A stretch of 64,000 nucleotides of DNA from Mortierella sp. BCC40632 (GCA_011634665.1 WAEK01000004.1:2973501-3037500); one strand, 5' to 3'. Positions 9,609 to 22,130 are shown, counted from the stretch's first letter. Made by a program: numbers and translations. The notes: generated by a model from the sequence alone, not told the origin.

Positions 9609-10504
9609 CGCAACAAAAAGACTGGAAAGGAGCATGTCACATTTGGGAACTTTATCCGCCATTTTAACCTTAGTGATCGACAGTCAGCGTCAGATACATT
9701 TATGCTGCTTATTCAGTCCGATGAGATAAGTCGCGACAGACGAGAAAAAATCTAACAAGCCTACAAGGTCTTCTACGACCATCATGCAGAAAGGTTCTGA
9801 ACCGAGCGCGGCCTGCAAGTCAGCTCTGAAGTCACAGCCAAACAGACTGGTGTGCTATCGCAAAAGGTTGGATTGAAACAGTCAGAGATCGGATACGATC
9901 GCTACTTCTCAAACACTGCTGGTAAGCTACTCAGCAATCAGGTTTGCGAGAGATGCAGCATATCATCTCTAAGCATATCTCGGTTAACCCTCTTAATATT
10001 CGAGTTTTTTTAGCGCCACCTCACGGACTGACCTCAACGATACAGCTAGACAACTCTGCACGTAGTATCGCTGCTGGATTTGGGGAATCTGATGAAGCGC
10101 CTCAGGATCCCGCCGATACTGTCGTAGGAGAGACGAAGGGTGACGGTATTTTAGGATTCTGTTTGTGTACGGTCATATGTACCGACCGGTCGTTTGGGCA
10201 TACCATCTAATTCTTTTTTTTTTTTTTTTTTCAAGTAGACATCCCACCTTTAAAGCGCCGAGCAAAGGATGATACAGGGAAAAGCAAGGCAGGGAAGGCT
10301 CTAAAGACGAGAAAGACTACCAAAAATGATAAAAAGGAGGAAAAGCTCATCAAGTCTCTTCAGTCACGGCGAACGAGCCGATTTGAGCATCTTGACGACA
10401 GTTACTTTTGGAGACTGAAGTCATCTGGCCGGGCCGTTGAAAGAGTGTTGTTCGATGCAAGTCTGAAAGATGGAGCATCCATTTGGTATGAAGCTTGGGG
10501 TTGA
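9609..10504 (+). pseudogene. Decayed multi-exon ORF of unknown family in the transposon island
   Basis: One frame from 9609 reads KKTGKEHVTFGNFIRHF... and is protein-like to 9921, broken by two in-frame stops (TAA near 9752, TGA near 9802). Two introns then close in frame: donor at 9922 to an acceptor near 10014, and donor near 10146 to an acceptor near 10239. The last exon is Lys-rich, then RFEHLDDSYFWRLK...VERVLFDASL, with a stop at 10504. Clean splicing combined with internal stops suggests a recently functional gene now decaying. I do not recognise the family. It may be a second ORF of the same element as the MULE fragment. Confidence 0.45.
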
Positions 10505-10905
10505 TCTTCTACTGGGATTTTTTTATTTCGCTCATTTAGTATCCTACGCTCTTCCAACCATTCACCTCGAAAAAATATAACAGGAACGAGGTTTGAGAAT
10601 GAACTGCTCTTTATTGGGGGGAGAGAGAAGGTGTATTTATACTATTGCACCTTCCCCTCATGAAAAAAAATATTCGTTCACTATTCCACTAGAAGTGTAG
10701 GAACAAAAAAAAAACGTGATTGTGATCGACATGTTCTCAGTAAAAGCCCCAAGGAAGGATGGTCCAAACAAAAACGCAGAGATCAAAGACCACTCTCACT
10801 CTTCTTCCTCTTCACTGCTGTTGATGCTGCTGGTGATGCATATGTTGACAGTGACAGATCTCTAAGAACACTTGAAAAAAAATAAAATATAAAGATTACT
10901 GTAAC

Positions 10906-10938
<33 letters not shown>

Positions 10939-11544
10939 CGGACTTTGCAAAAAAAAAAACCACCACCACCTCCACCACCACAACCATGACTACTACTACG
11001 ACTACTACTACTACCTATGACAACATTGAAGTGCACACGCGCGTATGTGTGCGTGTGTAAATGCGGTGTACGTTGTAGGTCGGTGTTGCGCGTGTTGTGT
11101 GTGATGTTACTCTGACTAGATTCAATCTTCAATGACTGGAGCCGTTGAACAAGGAATGAGAAACTGCGTTTTATTCGGCAGGAGGACTAGGAGAAGGAGT
11201 AGGAGTAGGAGGGAAGGCGGAAGGAGATGACAAGAGGAGAGAGAGGAAAAGAATTATCGAAGAAATATATACGATGCGTAGAAGAAAAAGAAAAGAAAGA
11301 ACAAAAAGGATCACAGAGTACACAAGGAGGTGGGGGTAGAGAGAGAGAGGGATAGAGAAAAGAAAAAGACACAAGTCCGAGACTATAGGCGAGAATAGTA
11401 ATAATAACAACAGCAACTACAACAACAAAAAAGCACGGCACAGACAAACAACAGACCACATCAACAAGGGGGAAAAGGAAAAAACCAAGACAGAATAGAG
11501 GTACCAGACAAACAAAAGAGTGATGCACAAGATGCCAAAGGGGA

Positions 11545-11582
<38 letters not shown>

Positions 11583-11850
11583 CCAGAACATGAGCTATAT
11601 AGAACAATAAACTCTGGAGGAATGGAACGCGGATAGGGAGAGAGACAAGGAGAAGAAACGATTTGCGCAAGTGGAGCGAGTTTAAAAGAGAGAGAAAAAT
11701 CAACAACAACAACAAGGGGTGGCGGTAGGAAGCGCAGGCTTTAGGGTATGAAGGAAGGGGAGAGTAGGGATGCGCAAACAAAAGAAGGAGAGGGAATGGC
11801 TCCAGAGTCTGACGACATTGTTAGGAAGAAAGGAAAAAAAAAAAAAAAGC
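10505..11850. other. Low-complexity intergenic / 3' region of the kinase gene
   Basis: No supportable gene. Contains a T run (about 10908-10938), ACC/ACT trinucleotide repeats (10970-11016), an alternating GT/GC stretch (11038-11100), GA-rich DNA (11185-11370) and an A run (11548-11578). The part next to 11851 is probably the 3' untranslated region of the leftward kinase gene. Confidence 0.5.
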
Positions 11851-13436
11851 TCATGACATGTTCGTGCCTGCAAGCCAGGGGTGGGCCGCCACATCCTCGA
11901 TCGTCGCACGCTTTTCGGGGGCCTTGGCCAACATCCAGTTCAAGAGATGGAGACACTCATCTGAGGAACGGGTGCGTGGTGGAATATATGGACCGGCAAT
12001 GGCTTGGGTTGGGTCGCTAAAAGGGACTTCACCATAGAGGATGGTGTAAAGCAAGATCCCAAGGGACCAGATCTCAGCAGCCTCAGCACGGTACTTTTCG
12101 CCCTTCAAGATCTCGGGTGATGCGTCTGGATTGGTATAAAAAAGAGAGAGAGAGAGAGAGAGAGCCCAGAATGTTCAAATAGGACAAGTGCACACGCACA
12201 CGCACACGCAAACACGCAGATAGGCGTAGGGGGAAGACAAAAAAAAGAAAAAAGCAGGGAACAAGTCAGGAGTGCGCGGGAGGAGAGAAAGGGGAGGAGA
12301 GAAGAGGGGGTGGGGGCGACGGGGCGGAGAGGGATGGCAGTGAACAGGAAGGGAAGAAGAAAAAAGGGCACAGTCAGTATTGGACGGTCATAAAGATAAT
12401 GCAAACCTCTTTTTTTTTCTTCTTTTTTTTTCTCTCTCTCTCTCCTCTCCCCTCTCTCCTCTCTCTCCCACACTCTCTGACCAACACAAAACGAGAAAGA
12501 AAAAAAAAACTTACAGTTGATAGTGCCATAGAACCGGTCAAAGAGCTTGCCCTGGGGCTTGGGGATGATCACTGCAGAACCAAAGTCGATCAACTTTACA
12601 TTAAAGTCGTTGTCGATCACAATGTTCTCGTCCTTAATGTCCCGATGACAAATCCCGCACGAGTTGAGGTAATTGACACAGTCGACGATCTGCTTAAAGA
12701 TCATCCGCGCCTGTGATTCGGAAAACTTGGAGTGGTGCTCAATACACTCAAACAAATCGCAAGAGGTCCTTCGAACGAGCAGCACTGGCCTTGGCGACTG
12801 ATCGTCTGCCAACTGACTCAGGCTCGAAGAACTGCTCGAGGTCGTCGCTGGATAGGACTCTGTGCCCGAACAAGTCGTCGTCGTCGATCCTGTACCACCA
12901 TTGGCCTGTGCTTGTTGCTGGGCCATCGTCGCCTGCGCCATGGCCGCCATCATGTTGTCGTCCTTGCTCAACAAGGGATTGCTCGTTGACCAGGGCGTAC
13001 CATGCAATTCCATGACTAGATAAAAGTACCGATTGTCCTGATACACATTCATGAACCCAATGATGTTTGGATGTTGCACGTGTCGGAGCACATAGATTTC
13101 CATCGGAATCACGCCCATCTCAGGATCCTTGGCCCAACCGTGCACAGGCACCTTGTCCCGAAAGATAAACTTGACTGCAACCTCCTTTTGGTCCGACTTG
13201 CGTGTGGCCGAAACCACAAACCCAAACCCACCCGATCCAAGCTCATCGCCCAAACTGTATTCGGCCAGGAACTCGGGCACAAGTGTGTGGTGTTGTAGGT
13301 GGCGTGCAGAGACGGTCAATCGGCTATCATCGGCAATGATGGGCAACATCAGATCCTGGTTGTTGGCTGGCGTCAGCGGAGGCGTGATGGGACCCTGTGT
13401 GGTAGGGTCAAATGTGGCGTCGGGAATGAGAGTCAT
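11851..13436 (-). CDS. PAS kinase-like serine/threonine protein kinase (kinase domain only)
   Basis: Exons 13436-12515 and 12125-11851 give 398 residues in frame, the junction rebuilding GTINYASPEIL. Kinase motifs: GSGGFG (67-72), VAVK (Lys89), HRD (264-266), DFG (284-286), APE-like SPE after the activation loop, and WSLG. The N-lobe (KFIFRDKVPVHGW...MGVIPMEI) and the GTINYASPE loop resemble PASK/Psk1 kinases, which couple nutrient state to glycogen and translation control. No PAS domain is encoded: only about 55 residues precede the kinase domain. An insertion of about 75 Ser/Thr/Gln/Ala-rich residues (148-222) separates the hinge (MELHG) from DLFECIE. The intron (12126-12514) holds CT/GA repeats. 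Upstream lies a very long GA/CT-rich region on the coding side. Confidence 0.87.
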
Positions 13437-16262
13437 TGGAGGCGAGGCGTGGAAAGAGGCGGGACAGGTAAAGAAAAGTGCAGGGCCGAGGATGGAGGGG
13501 CCGCAGAAATCAGGGGTTTGGAGAGAGGGGAGGAAGAGAAAGAGAAAGAGGAAAGAGGATAGAGAAAAGTAGGCGAGACGAGGATGGAAGAGTTGAAGGA
13601 GGACAAAGAGTCGAGGGCGAGAGGAACAAAAGTGCTGGCAAAAATGGCCAGAGTGTGGGCTAAAAAGAAGGCCGAACGAGACGAGCTCTCTAAAGTGTGG
13701 AGGAGGAGAGAAAGTGGAAGAGGAAGGAATAGAGTGGTCCGTGAGCGAGCAGGGTGAGGCGGGGAGGGCTCTAAAAGGCGAGAAAAAGAACAGAGATTCA
13801 GTTAGCCTTTTTAAATCATGACAACATGGTACAACAGGGAGGGTAAGGGCGGGGCCCCGGATGGAGAACGGATCGGGAGGAGAAGAGCGCGGGGCGCGGG
13901 GCGAGATTCAGTGTGCCGATGGCGCCAGGCTCAGGCAGAGCCTGATGGACGGGGCCTTACGGGGGCTGGATAGGCGACAGAGCCAGGAGAGGCCAGGCAA
14001 AGGAGAGGTGAAGAGGAGGAAAAGGAAAGGAAGAGGAAGAGGAAGAGGAGTAAGAGGACGAGGACGAGGAGTGAGAGGAGGAGAGGAGAGAGAGAGGAGG
14101 AGAGGAGCAAGAGGAGGAGGAGGAGGAGGAGGAGGAGGAGGAGGAGGAAGAGAAAGGCGATGATGATGAGGAAGAGGAGGAGGGGCGGAGGAGAGGGATA
14201 ACGAGGTCGGTCCGGGAGCGGTGTGCTGGTGGGGCAGGAGAAGCAAAGAAGAAGAAGAAAGAAAGAAAGAAAGAAAGAAGAAAGAGAGCGACATCTGTTC
14301 GACAGATACCTCTGTTTTGTGGACCATGCTTCAAGCGGGGTGCAGGGTGATGAAGAGGATGGGAGGGGGAGCCCACGGTCCAAGCATCGGGCTGGTGTCG
14401 CCGTCGGGGGGGTGGGGGGGGATGAGTTGGGGACAGGGGGGAGAATGCGCAAGCAAGTGGCCATGGGCATGGCCGCGACACCGTGGTAGCGGGTGGGCAG
14501 CCGTGGGGTATGAGCTACTCAGGGACGCATGCGAAAAGGGGGAGAAAGAAAACGAGAAAGAAAAAAGAGAACAAGAAAAAAAAAAAAAAAAAAAAGAAGA
14601 GGAGTATTTCGCCCGGCAGGCATCCGCTGCAGCATGCATCCTTCAGTCGAAACAGAGCCGGCGGGAGGAAGGCCGTCCTAACTGCCAGCCAGCTGCATGG
14701 GCCAGACAGTAACATAAAAGGGGGAGGAGGGGCTGGGAGGCCCGCGCGGCTGGGGGACTGACCGCACGGAGCAGCTGGCGCGCCAGTCCCACGGGAGAGG
14801 TCAAGCTGGGTGGCCAGGCCAGGTACACCCATGGTGCGGATAACTTACCACAGTCAATTATGCAATGCAGGCACTGGTGGCAACTTGCAGGATAGGTTGG
14901 CAGGCAGGAAGGCAATAGGAAACGTCAACTTTGTACAGGCTCAGTGTACAGACAGATCAGGCAAGAGAGCAATGGGACCAGTCGCGGCGAAGGCGGACAA
15001 AATAGGGAGGCGTGGATGGGGTGAGAGAATGGGTGGGTGTGCTGGGTGCGCGCAGCGCGGACACACGGGACAAAGGAGGGAAGAAGGAGGAGGGGGACAG
15101 ATCGAGAACGGCGCGCAAAGAAAAAACGAAAGAGAGAAAGGAAAAAAAAAAAGGGCGGATGGACCACGGGTGTCGGCGGTGACGGCAAGGGAAATCGATC
15201 CCAGGCAGGTCAGGTGTTCGCCTCGAAACGACAGAGGAGAGAGAGAGAAAGAAAGAGAGAGAAAGAAAGAGAGAGAGAGAAGGGGGAAAGAGTCGACAAC
15301 GAGGAGGAAGCAATGTGAATGGACCAGGACGAGGAATGTGACGAGCAGGCGACGCAGGGCGGTGGAGCACAGCGGGAGACGAGATGGCGAGCGCTGGAAT
15401 GTAAAAGGGCTGCAAACAGGGTGGAGTGGGGAAGGGAAGAGAGGGGGCGAGAGAGAGAGAGAGAGAAAGACAGAGGTGCGTGGATGGGATGTGGGCGTGA
15501 ACGTGAGCGTAGATGAAGACGTAGGCGTGGGCGTAGGTGAGGGCGTGAACGTAAACGTGAGCGTGAACCAGGCTTTAGAAGAGGTCCAGGTTGGGAACCA
15601 GCAATGTCAGGGCAGTGAGAGGGGCGAGTGGGGGGGGGGGTGAACGGACGGATGGACGGATGGACGGATGAATGAAGACGGGCAGGATGGACAAGACGAG
15701 AGAGACGGGAGAAGAATAGCGGTCGCTCTTTATATGGGCGAGCAATCAAGGCAGGGCGGCTGTTTTAACAGACCACGGACGAGGGCTCTCTTGAGCTGTT
15801 TTCTTGGTACTTTGGGATCCCGGGGCCCCGTATCGATAGCGGGGATGAGGAGTAGGGAGGGGGGGAAGGAGGAGGAGGAGGAGGAGGAGGAGGAGGAGGA
15901 GGAGGAGGAGGAGGATGAGGAGGAGGATGAGGAGGAGGAGGATGAGGAGGAGTACGAAGAGGACAGGATGAGGTCGGCAGCGGCAGTAGCAAACGGACAA
16001 CAGTGGACAAATGGCGCAGATAACCAGGAGCACTGCAGGACGGAGGACAGAGAGCACAGGCAGTTGCAGCGGATGCTCGTATTTATGAGACGGCATCCGC
16101 GTCGCAAGAGGAGCGCCAAGGGCGAAACGCGAGCACCGAGAGGACGGTGTCCATCGACCTGGCACGACCTCGCCGATGCAACGGCTAGGTCAGCATTCAC
16201 CTCGGCGCTGGGCAGCGAGGCCATTGTTCTGGAAGCACGAATGGCCAGCCAAGCTGTCTAAC
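13437..16262. other. Purine-rich upstream region of the kinase gene
   Basis: No supportable gene. On the plus strand it is strongly GA-rich (so CT-rich on the kinase coding strand), with GAG/GGA triplet arrays around 14110-14150 and 15868-15955, GAAA repeats (14256-14285) and an irregular hexamer array GGCGTGAACGTGAGCGT (15490-15570). Long apparent ORFs here are products of low-complexity purine DNA. It may include a long 5' untranslated region and promoter of the kinase gene. Confidence 0.5.
15868..15955 (+). repeat. GAG/GGA trinucleotide microsatellite
   Basis: Nearly uninterrupted GGA/GAG triplets grading into GATGAGGAG variants. On the opposite strand this is a (TCC)n tract. A pure purine strand of this kind can form triplex or quadruplex-like structures. 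Confidence 0.85.
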
Positions 16263-17803
16263 GCATCGCGACATCTTGCCAAAAGCAATCCAACCCCTAA
16301 CCCCAACCCCCATGTCCCATTTGTCCCATGTCCCACGACCCTCCTACCCCTCGCTCCCTCACGCATGTTGTTGTCCCTTTGTCAATGCATCCTCCCGCCA
16401 ACCGCACAACAAGCCAACCGAACACACGGCTTGGTGGCTGCCCTTGATCGTTGCATATGCTTACTTTGCCGCGCGTTCAAAAGAAAAAGAAAGAGAAAAA
16501 GTAGGACTATCATCTCTTTTACATTTGCTCCGTTCATGCATCACTGTACTACTCTGCATTAATGCATCTTTTGCTCGCTTTGTTACTCAATGTTCTGTTG
16601 ATCGAGCCAAAGAACATCCGAAAAGAGTGTGTCTGCTGCATCTTATGCCATGTACAGAGTCACACGGTCGGTAGTCAACCTCGATTTGTAGTCCTCTACC
16701 TTCCTCCCACAAAATAGACCTCCGAGTGAGGCCATTAGTTCCCGTCGAAAGGAGGCTTGTTCTTTGTGCAAAGTTCCGACCCTGGCTCTTTATTTTATTG
16801 TGTTTACCCCCAACCATCCCCACCCCCTTCAGTTCTCCCAGAGTACCTTTTAAAAATATATTTATAATCAAGTGGCGATGTCCGTGGTCCGAGCGAGAAA
16901 AGTAAAAAGGAAAGACGGTTGGTATTTTCAGGCTTCTGGATGAGATCCATTCCATTTCTATGATTCAACAAGATGTAGTCTACCCAGCAACTGCAAAGCA
17001 TGGAGCATTCTGATTTTGACCCTCCCCCCCGACCCAGATCCAACTTTAGTCAATATTCTATGTGGCACTATTTCATTGAACCCTTCCCCCTCCCCCCCGC
17101 TACATCTTTATCTCAGGAAGAAACAGGGTCGAATTACACTCCATAAGCTACGTCTTTGCCTGGACAAATCATGCTATTCTTGTTGCATGAATGACAAAGA
17201 TGAGCTTGGAGGAGGAAGAGAAGGAGGAAGAGGAGGCCGTTAGGGGAGCTTTAGAAAAGAAAAGAGAAAAAAGCCAGATCATGACACTACAGGGGGTGGA
17301 GAGTGAACAAGACGAGAAAGAGCAAGTGGACTCAGCTATTGTTTCCCTCCTTAATCTTGTTGTTAAGAATAGCTCAGAAGAAAACTGCCCTTTTTTTTTT
17401 GTTCTGCCAAGTCAAAAGAGAAGCGGATCGTTTCTATGTCGAGAACAAGGCTTGCGCCGCCTTTTTCCCTTTCCCAGCCTCGATCTCTCTTTCTCTCTCT
17501 CTCTCTCTCGGTGCTGCGAAGATTAGTGGGCATGCAGGTCCATTGTGCATTGTGCACGATGCTCCCAGACAGAAATGACGGATTGGGTTTGAACAGACCT
17601 GCAAGAAAAGCCTGCACTTTAGTGAGGGTGTTCATCATCGAGGTCCAAGTTGGACAACCAATACGAGCCATAGGTAAGTGCCAGCATAAAAGGGTGAACA
17701 CGACGTTTTAGGGAGATCATGGCAAGGAGTTCTGCAAAGAGTTTTGGGCTGGTTACAGGAGGAGTATGCTCTCTTTTTTTTCACTTTTCTCTCGCTCTCA
17801 CTG

Positions 17804-17835
17804 GCTCTCTTTCTCTCTTTCTTTCTCTCTTTCTT

Positions 17836-17913
<78 letters not shown>
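17804..17913 (+). repeat. CT dinucleotide microsatellite
   Basis: CTTT/CT units grading into a pure (CT)n tract that ends at 17913 before GACAAGG. Among the longest pure dinucleotide runs in the window. Confidence 0.9.
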
Positions 17914-17916
<3 letters not shown>

Positions 17917-19554
17917 AAGGTGTGCATTGTAATCACCGTCCGAGAATGGACGCGCCAAAGATCCACTTTCACCTTGACGACCTCGAAAAGGAGGGGGGTT
18001 CAGACTGCAGGGAGGAAAAGAAAAAGGAAAAATACAAGGGATTCGCAGTAAACTCAATGTAGAGGAGAGAGAAGCATCGAACATCGATGAGTTCATGTTC
18101 ATTCGTGGATCTGGGGTTATTGGTTGTCTGTATAGCCTCTACATCGAGCACGCGTCCGGATAGTGATCGCTTTCGCTCTTAGACCCAAGTGGAGACGGTC
18201 CACATGAGCCGTCATGGGAGCATGAGGAGGTAATGGAGCGAGATCCAAATGTCGCCCGAGCCAGGAGGCGCGCTTTTCACACCGGACTGCTTCCAGGAGA
18301 GGAGGAGCGAGTAGATTAGACAAAAGCGCGCTCTTCGTCTATTATACCTTTTTTTTCTTTTTTCTTTTTTCTCTTTCTGATGCTTGTGCCCATCGATGCC
18401 AGGCTAAGGTAAGCTGGGATTCGCGAGAAAAGAATGCACACTCGAGACTTGATCCCCATCGCAAACAACACTTTGGAGATCTTGCTGTCGTGCGAATCAA
18501 GGGAGAATGATGAACCCCGTTGCTGAGGGTTGGAAAAGTCAAGGCAATACCTTGTATGAACCCCGTTGTTCACACTCCAACACTGCGCTGGAAATATCGC
18601 CGACACCAAGTGATAGGATAGGCTCTTGCTCAGTTTGCGTCTAGTTGTCGCGAACCCCATCAACAAAAAGGCCCGGCCTCTTACTCTTTCTGTCTCTATC
18701 TCTTTCATTCTTACTTTTTCTCAAATGCAGACACAGTTCATTTGTGGCCCATAGCTATGGAGGCTCTCGATCTCTATCTCTCGCCTCTGTTGAAATAAAA
18801 AAAAATATGTTGGTGGCCCAATGTTCTGAACGCGCTCCCGTTCCTCTTCTTCTTCCTCCTTGCGGTGCAGTATCCATGCTTCCCAGGCGCCTCCTGAAGA
18901 GCCCTATTGCCTACAGTGCTACTCAAGAGGCATTTCAACGAGTCTGAACTTGCCTTGGAACCTGCTCGCAATGAACAATGCTCTGCTGCATTTTATGCAG
19001 CTCTCAATAGTGACCTGTCCAACAGTGTGGGGTAAACGCAAAAATAGCCAAAGGCCCCTTTCAACTCGCACCGGGTGAGGTGGGTGCTCGTGCCATCCCT
19101 TTCATACTCGTCGAAGGTTATTTCTAGCATCCAGGTTGCTTCCATGGGGCAATCGGCGCTTTATTTTAAGGAATTATTTTTGGTACACGATTGGCTAATG
19201 GGAGAAGGGGGGGAGTGCGAGAGATAGATAGGTTAAGAAGCATTGGTGAACGGGGTCCGGTGAAATGCCACTGTTTAAAAAATCTCATGTTGGCTAACTG
19301 GGGTATGTGTCTGATCATTCACAAAGAAGGCTGTTAGAGAACCACGGGCATTTTTTTTTTTTTTTTTTTTTTTCGCGCCCAAGGCCCTTACTGCAGCGGC
19401 GTAGACCAAAAAAAGGTGGACGTTTCACGCTGCTTACGTGCGATTCATTATGCGAGAAAAGGTCAAAGCGGGAGAGCCGAATCCCATTGCCCGGATGGTG
19501 ACTGGTCAATACAAGCATGCCAAAATGCAGCAGAAGGGGTAAGGGTTTCCTTGA

Positions 19555-19562
19555 AGAGAGAG

Positions 19563-19608
<46 letters not shown>
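19555..19608 (+). repeat. GA dinucleotide microsatellite
   Basis: Pure (GA)n preceded by GAAAAGAG. Opposite in strand sense to the 17.8-kb CT tract. Confidence 0.9.
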
Positions 19609-19610
<2 letters not shown>

Positions 19611-20600
19611 GTGTGAAAGATACAGACCGAGGAACAGAAATAGATTGAACTCTCCCGCGCGTGTGCGGGTGCACTGTTTAATGCGCACTGTTCTCAAATT
19701 TGGAACCATGCAACGGCCTGACCGTTAGTCCTCTATGGTAGTCTCTATTTGACAGTGGCCCCTGTCGGTCTCTCCCTCCCCATTTATTCCCCTTTTTTTT
19801 CCATCTTCGGGGTTCTCTCCTCTCCCCTGTTCTCGTTTCGTTTTTCGTAAATTTCTAGTCTCGGACACTGCTAGGCCCCTCACTTTGCGTTTCGGTTTTG
19901 TGTCCATTGTCCCCGCGCGCAGGGGCCACCAGTGCTGTGCGGGATAAAAAAAAAAAGAGCCGTGGCCGCCACGCCTCTCTCCAGATGATTAAAGTTTGAA
20001 CCAATCCAACAGTGACAAAGTCATCGTTTCTACGAGTCAAGACCACCATGCGGAAGCTTCGACGGGGCTTTCCTTTAAATGGCTACCAACCTCAATTCCG
20101 TCTGCTCGTTGACAATAGAAGCGGCGGGACCTTGTAGTGCCTCATGACAGTCGCGACCCTGGATAGCCCCGAGATATCTTTTTTCCTCGCCCAACCGTTC
20201 AGCCTGTTTATTTTTTTAATTCTTTTTTCTCCGCATTACACAAGAAGAAAAAAAAAGAATTGCCACCAAATTAAAAGCAGTAAGCTAATTGAAGGAACCC
20301 TGATGGCGCGCTTGCACTATAGAAAAAAATGCGATTGGGCCTGGAATTGTTTTTCCAGAACTGGGAAAGTTTTTTTTTTTTTTTTTTTCAAACACTTGAA
20401 GACGAGCGAGTATTGGTCCTTTGGGGGTCTCTCTTTATTAGACACCTCATCTTTGATGCTTGTTCTGCACAGAAAATACGGTCATTTCAAGAAAAAAGAA
20501 AAAAAGCTGCTTCGCGAGGAAATGTGCAGGTTGGGTAATTGAATGTTTGCAGCCTGCTAGGTGTCTATTGAACTACTGAAGGACATAAGAGTCGGGCCCT

Positions 20601-20663
20601 TCCTTTCCTTTCCTTTCCTTTCCTTTCCTTTCTTTCTTTTTTTTTTTTTTTTTTTTTTTTTTC
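20601..20663 (+). repeat. CCTTT pentanucleotide repeat grading into a T run
   Basis: Seven or so CCTTT units followed by CTTT and about 25 T. A similar CCTTT array followed by T lies inside an MSH5 intron at 35129-35181. Confidence 0.85.
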
Positions 20664-21779
20664 CCTTAAGTCGAATATCTACGAACCAACATTGCGCCTA
20701 GGCTTCCTTTAAATAAAAAAGAGTGAACATCTTTGACCAACACGAAATCCGAAAGGTAGACTGAGCCCATGAATTTGTTGGGCGGAGTCCTGTTGCCTCA
20801 GACCTGTCGTACGAGGAAAAAAAAAAAGAATGCTGAGCTTGATACCATTGGTCCGAGCATCCTAATGTTCCGTATGGAGAATCCCAAGGTCTCCATGAGC
20901 TCCATGACGAGGCTGCTGAAATGAGGATTAGCTCCCTGTAGTTCTGCTGGCTCCAGTGAGTCTCTCTGGCTACTAATGGAGTTCCAGCCTACAGCGCTCA
21001 TGTGACACTGTTCATTCGGAGGGGTGGCTTTGTCTCTCTTGTTCAAAGCCTGTTCTGGTGGCAATCTACTCTGCTCTGCATCGTTCCATCATGCTCGACG
21101 CGCTCCATCATGGTAAGTCAAGGAGCTATGCAAAGGACCATCGACAGCTCTGGAACTCTCTTCTTGTTTGATGCTTTGGTCATGTTGCAATAGATTAGCC
21201 TCTGACGTTTTTTTTTTTTTCCTTCTCTCATTTTCTCAATCGCAGGACTCGGAAATCACTCAAACGAACGCGTCGGACATCTCAAGACTGGGTCCATCGG
21301 AGAGGTGTCTGCTCATTCACTGAGCCATGCACCCTCTCTCTCTGCTTGGCTGACTCGTAGCGGTGACACATGGACCCTTTCAGCCTCTTAGCCCGCCAGT
21401 CTACCTGGACAGATGCTTGAGCTTCTTTACAGCTCGCTCTGCTCCTAATGGTGTAGAGGTAAGTGCAGTGTGAGCGGTCCCAGTGCCATGAGGATGGCAG
21501 CACTTGGCAATAGCATCTGCGAATGAGGCTTGGACATCCCCTATCACTCATCTTCATGTGCGGCAGTGAGAAGCACCGGGAGGTGCATTTGGACCGACGC
21601 TGAAGAGCACTGGTCCCTCTGTCTGGGATTGGAGAGAATTGTTTCCTCCCTTCTCCAGATATGGCCCAGCGTCTTGGAGGTTGAGGTTCGATGTCTCCCA
21701 TGTGTCTCTCCTGTTTGACATGAAGCATATAGAGTAATAGAACAGGGATGGGAGCAGATGTCTGGCCACTTCCACCTCC

Positions 21780-22130
21780 CAATGCTGGCAGATACCCTCC
21801 TGGCTGGCAGCATACCCCCGAGGACTAGTGCCCAATATACCCCACACCCGAGGTCTAGTGCTTCTTATACCCCAGTCCGCTCTATGGCAGGAGGGTAACT
21901 CCTTCCTGGCAGGCGGCATATACCCAGAAGCCTATTCTCTCATATACCCCTTGCCCACCCATGCCGGGAAGCTAGCAGCTGGCGGATACCCTCCTGACGG
22001 GTGGCATATTGCATGCCAGCCTTTGTCAGGAAGTCGGTGTTAGCAGATACCCTCCTAGTTGGCAGCAAACCCCCCGGGCCTAGTCTCTCCTATACCCCTT
22101 GCTGCTTCATGCCAGGAAGTCGGCAATGAT
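21780..22130 (+). repeat. Degenerate tandem repeat rich in ATACCC
   Basis: Recurring blocks: GCAGATACCCTCCT (near 21788, 21982 as a variant, and 22043), CATACCCCCGAGG or similar, CTAGTGC/CTAGTCTC, TATACCCC, and CATGCCAGGAAG / CATGCCGGGAAG. Spacing between starts is uneven (roughly 60-100 bases), so this is an old, rearranged array. Nothing similar was seen elsewhere in the window. Confidence 0.6.

Noticed and set aside
13861..16261. Long apparent ORFs on both strands
   Set aside because: They are Arg/Glu/Gly- or Ser/Leu/Pro-rich translations of purine or pyrimidine repeats with no domain or splice structure.
16285..16312. Telomere-like CCCTAACCCC
   Set aside because: One short imperfect occurrence, not an array; consistent with chance in C-rich DNA.
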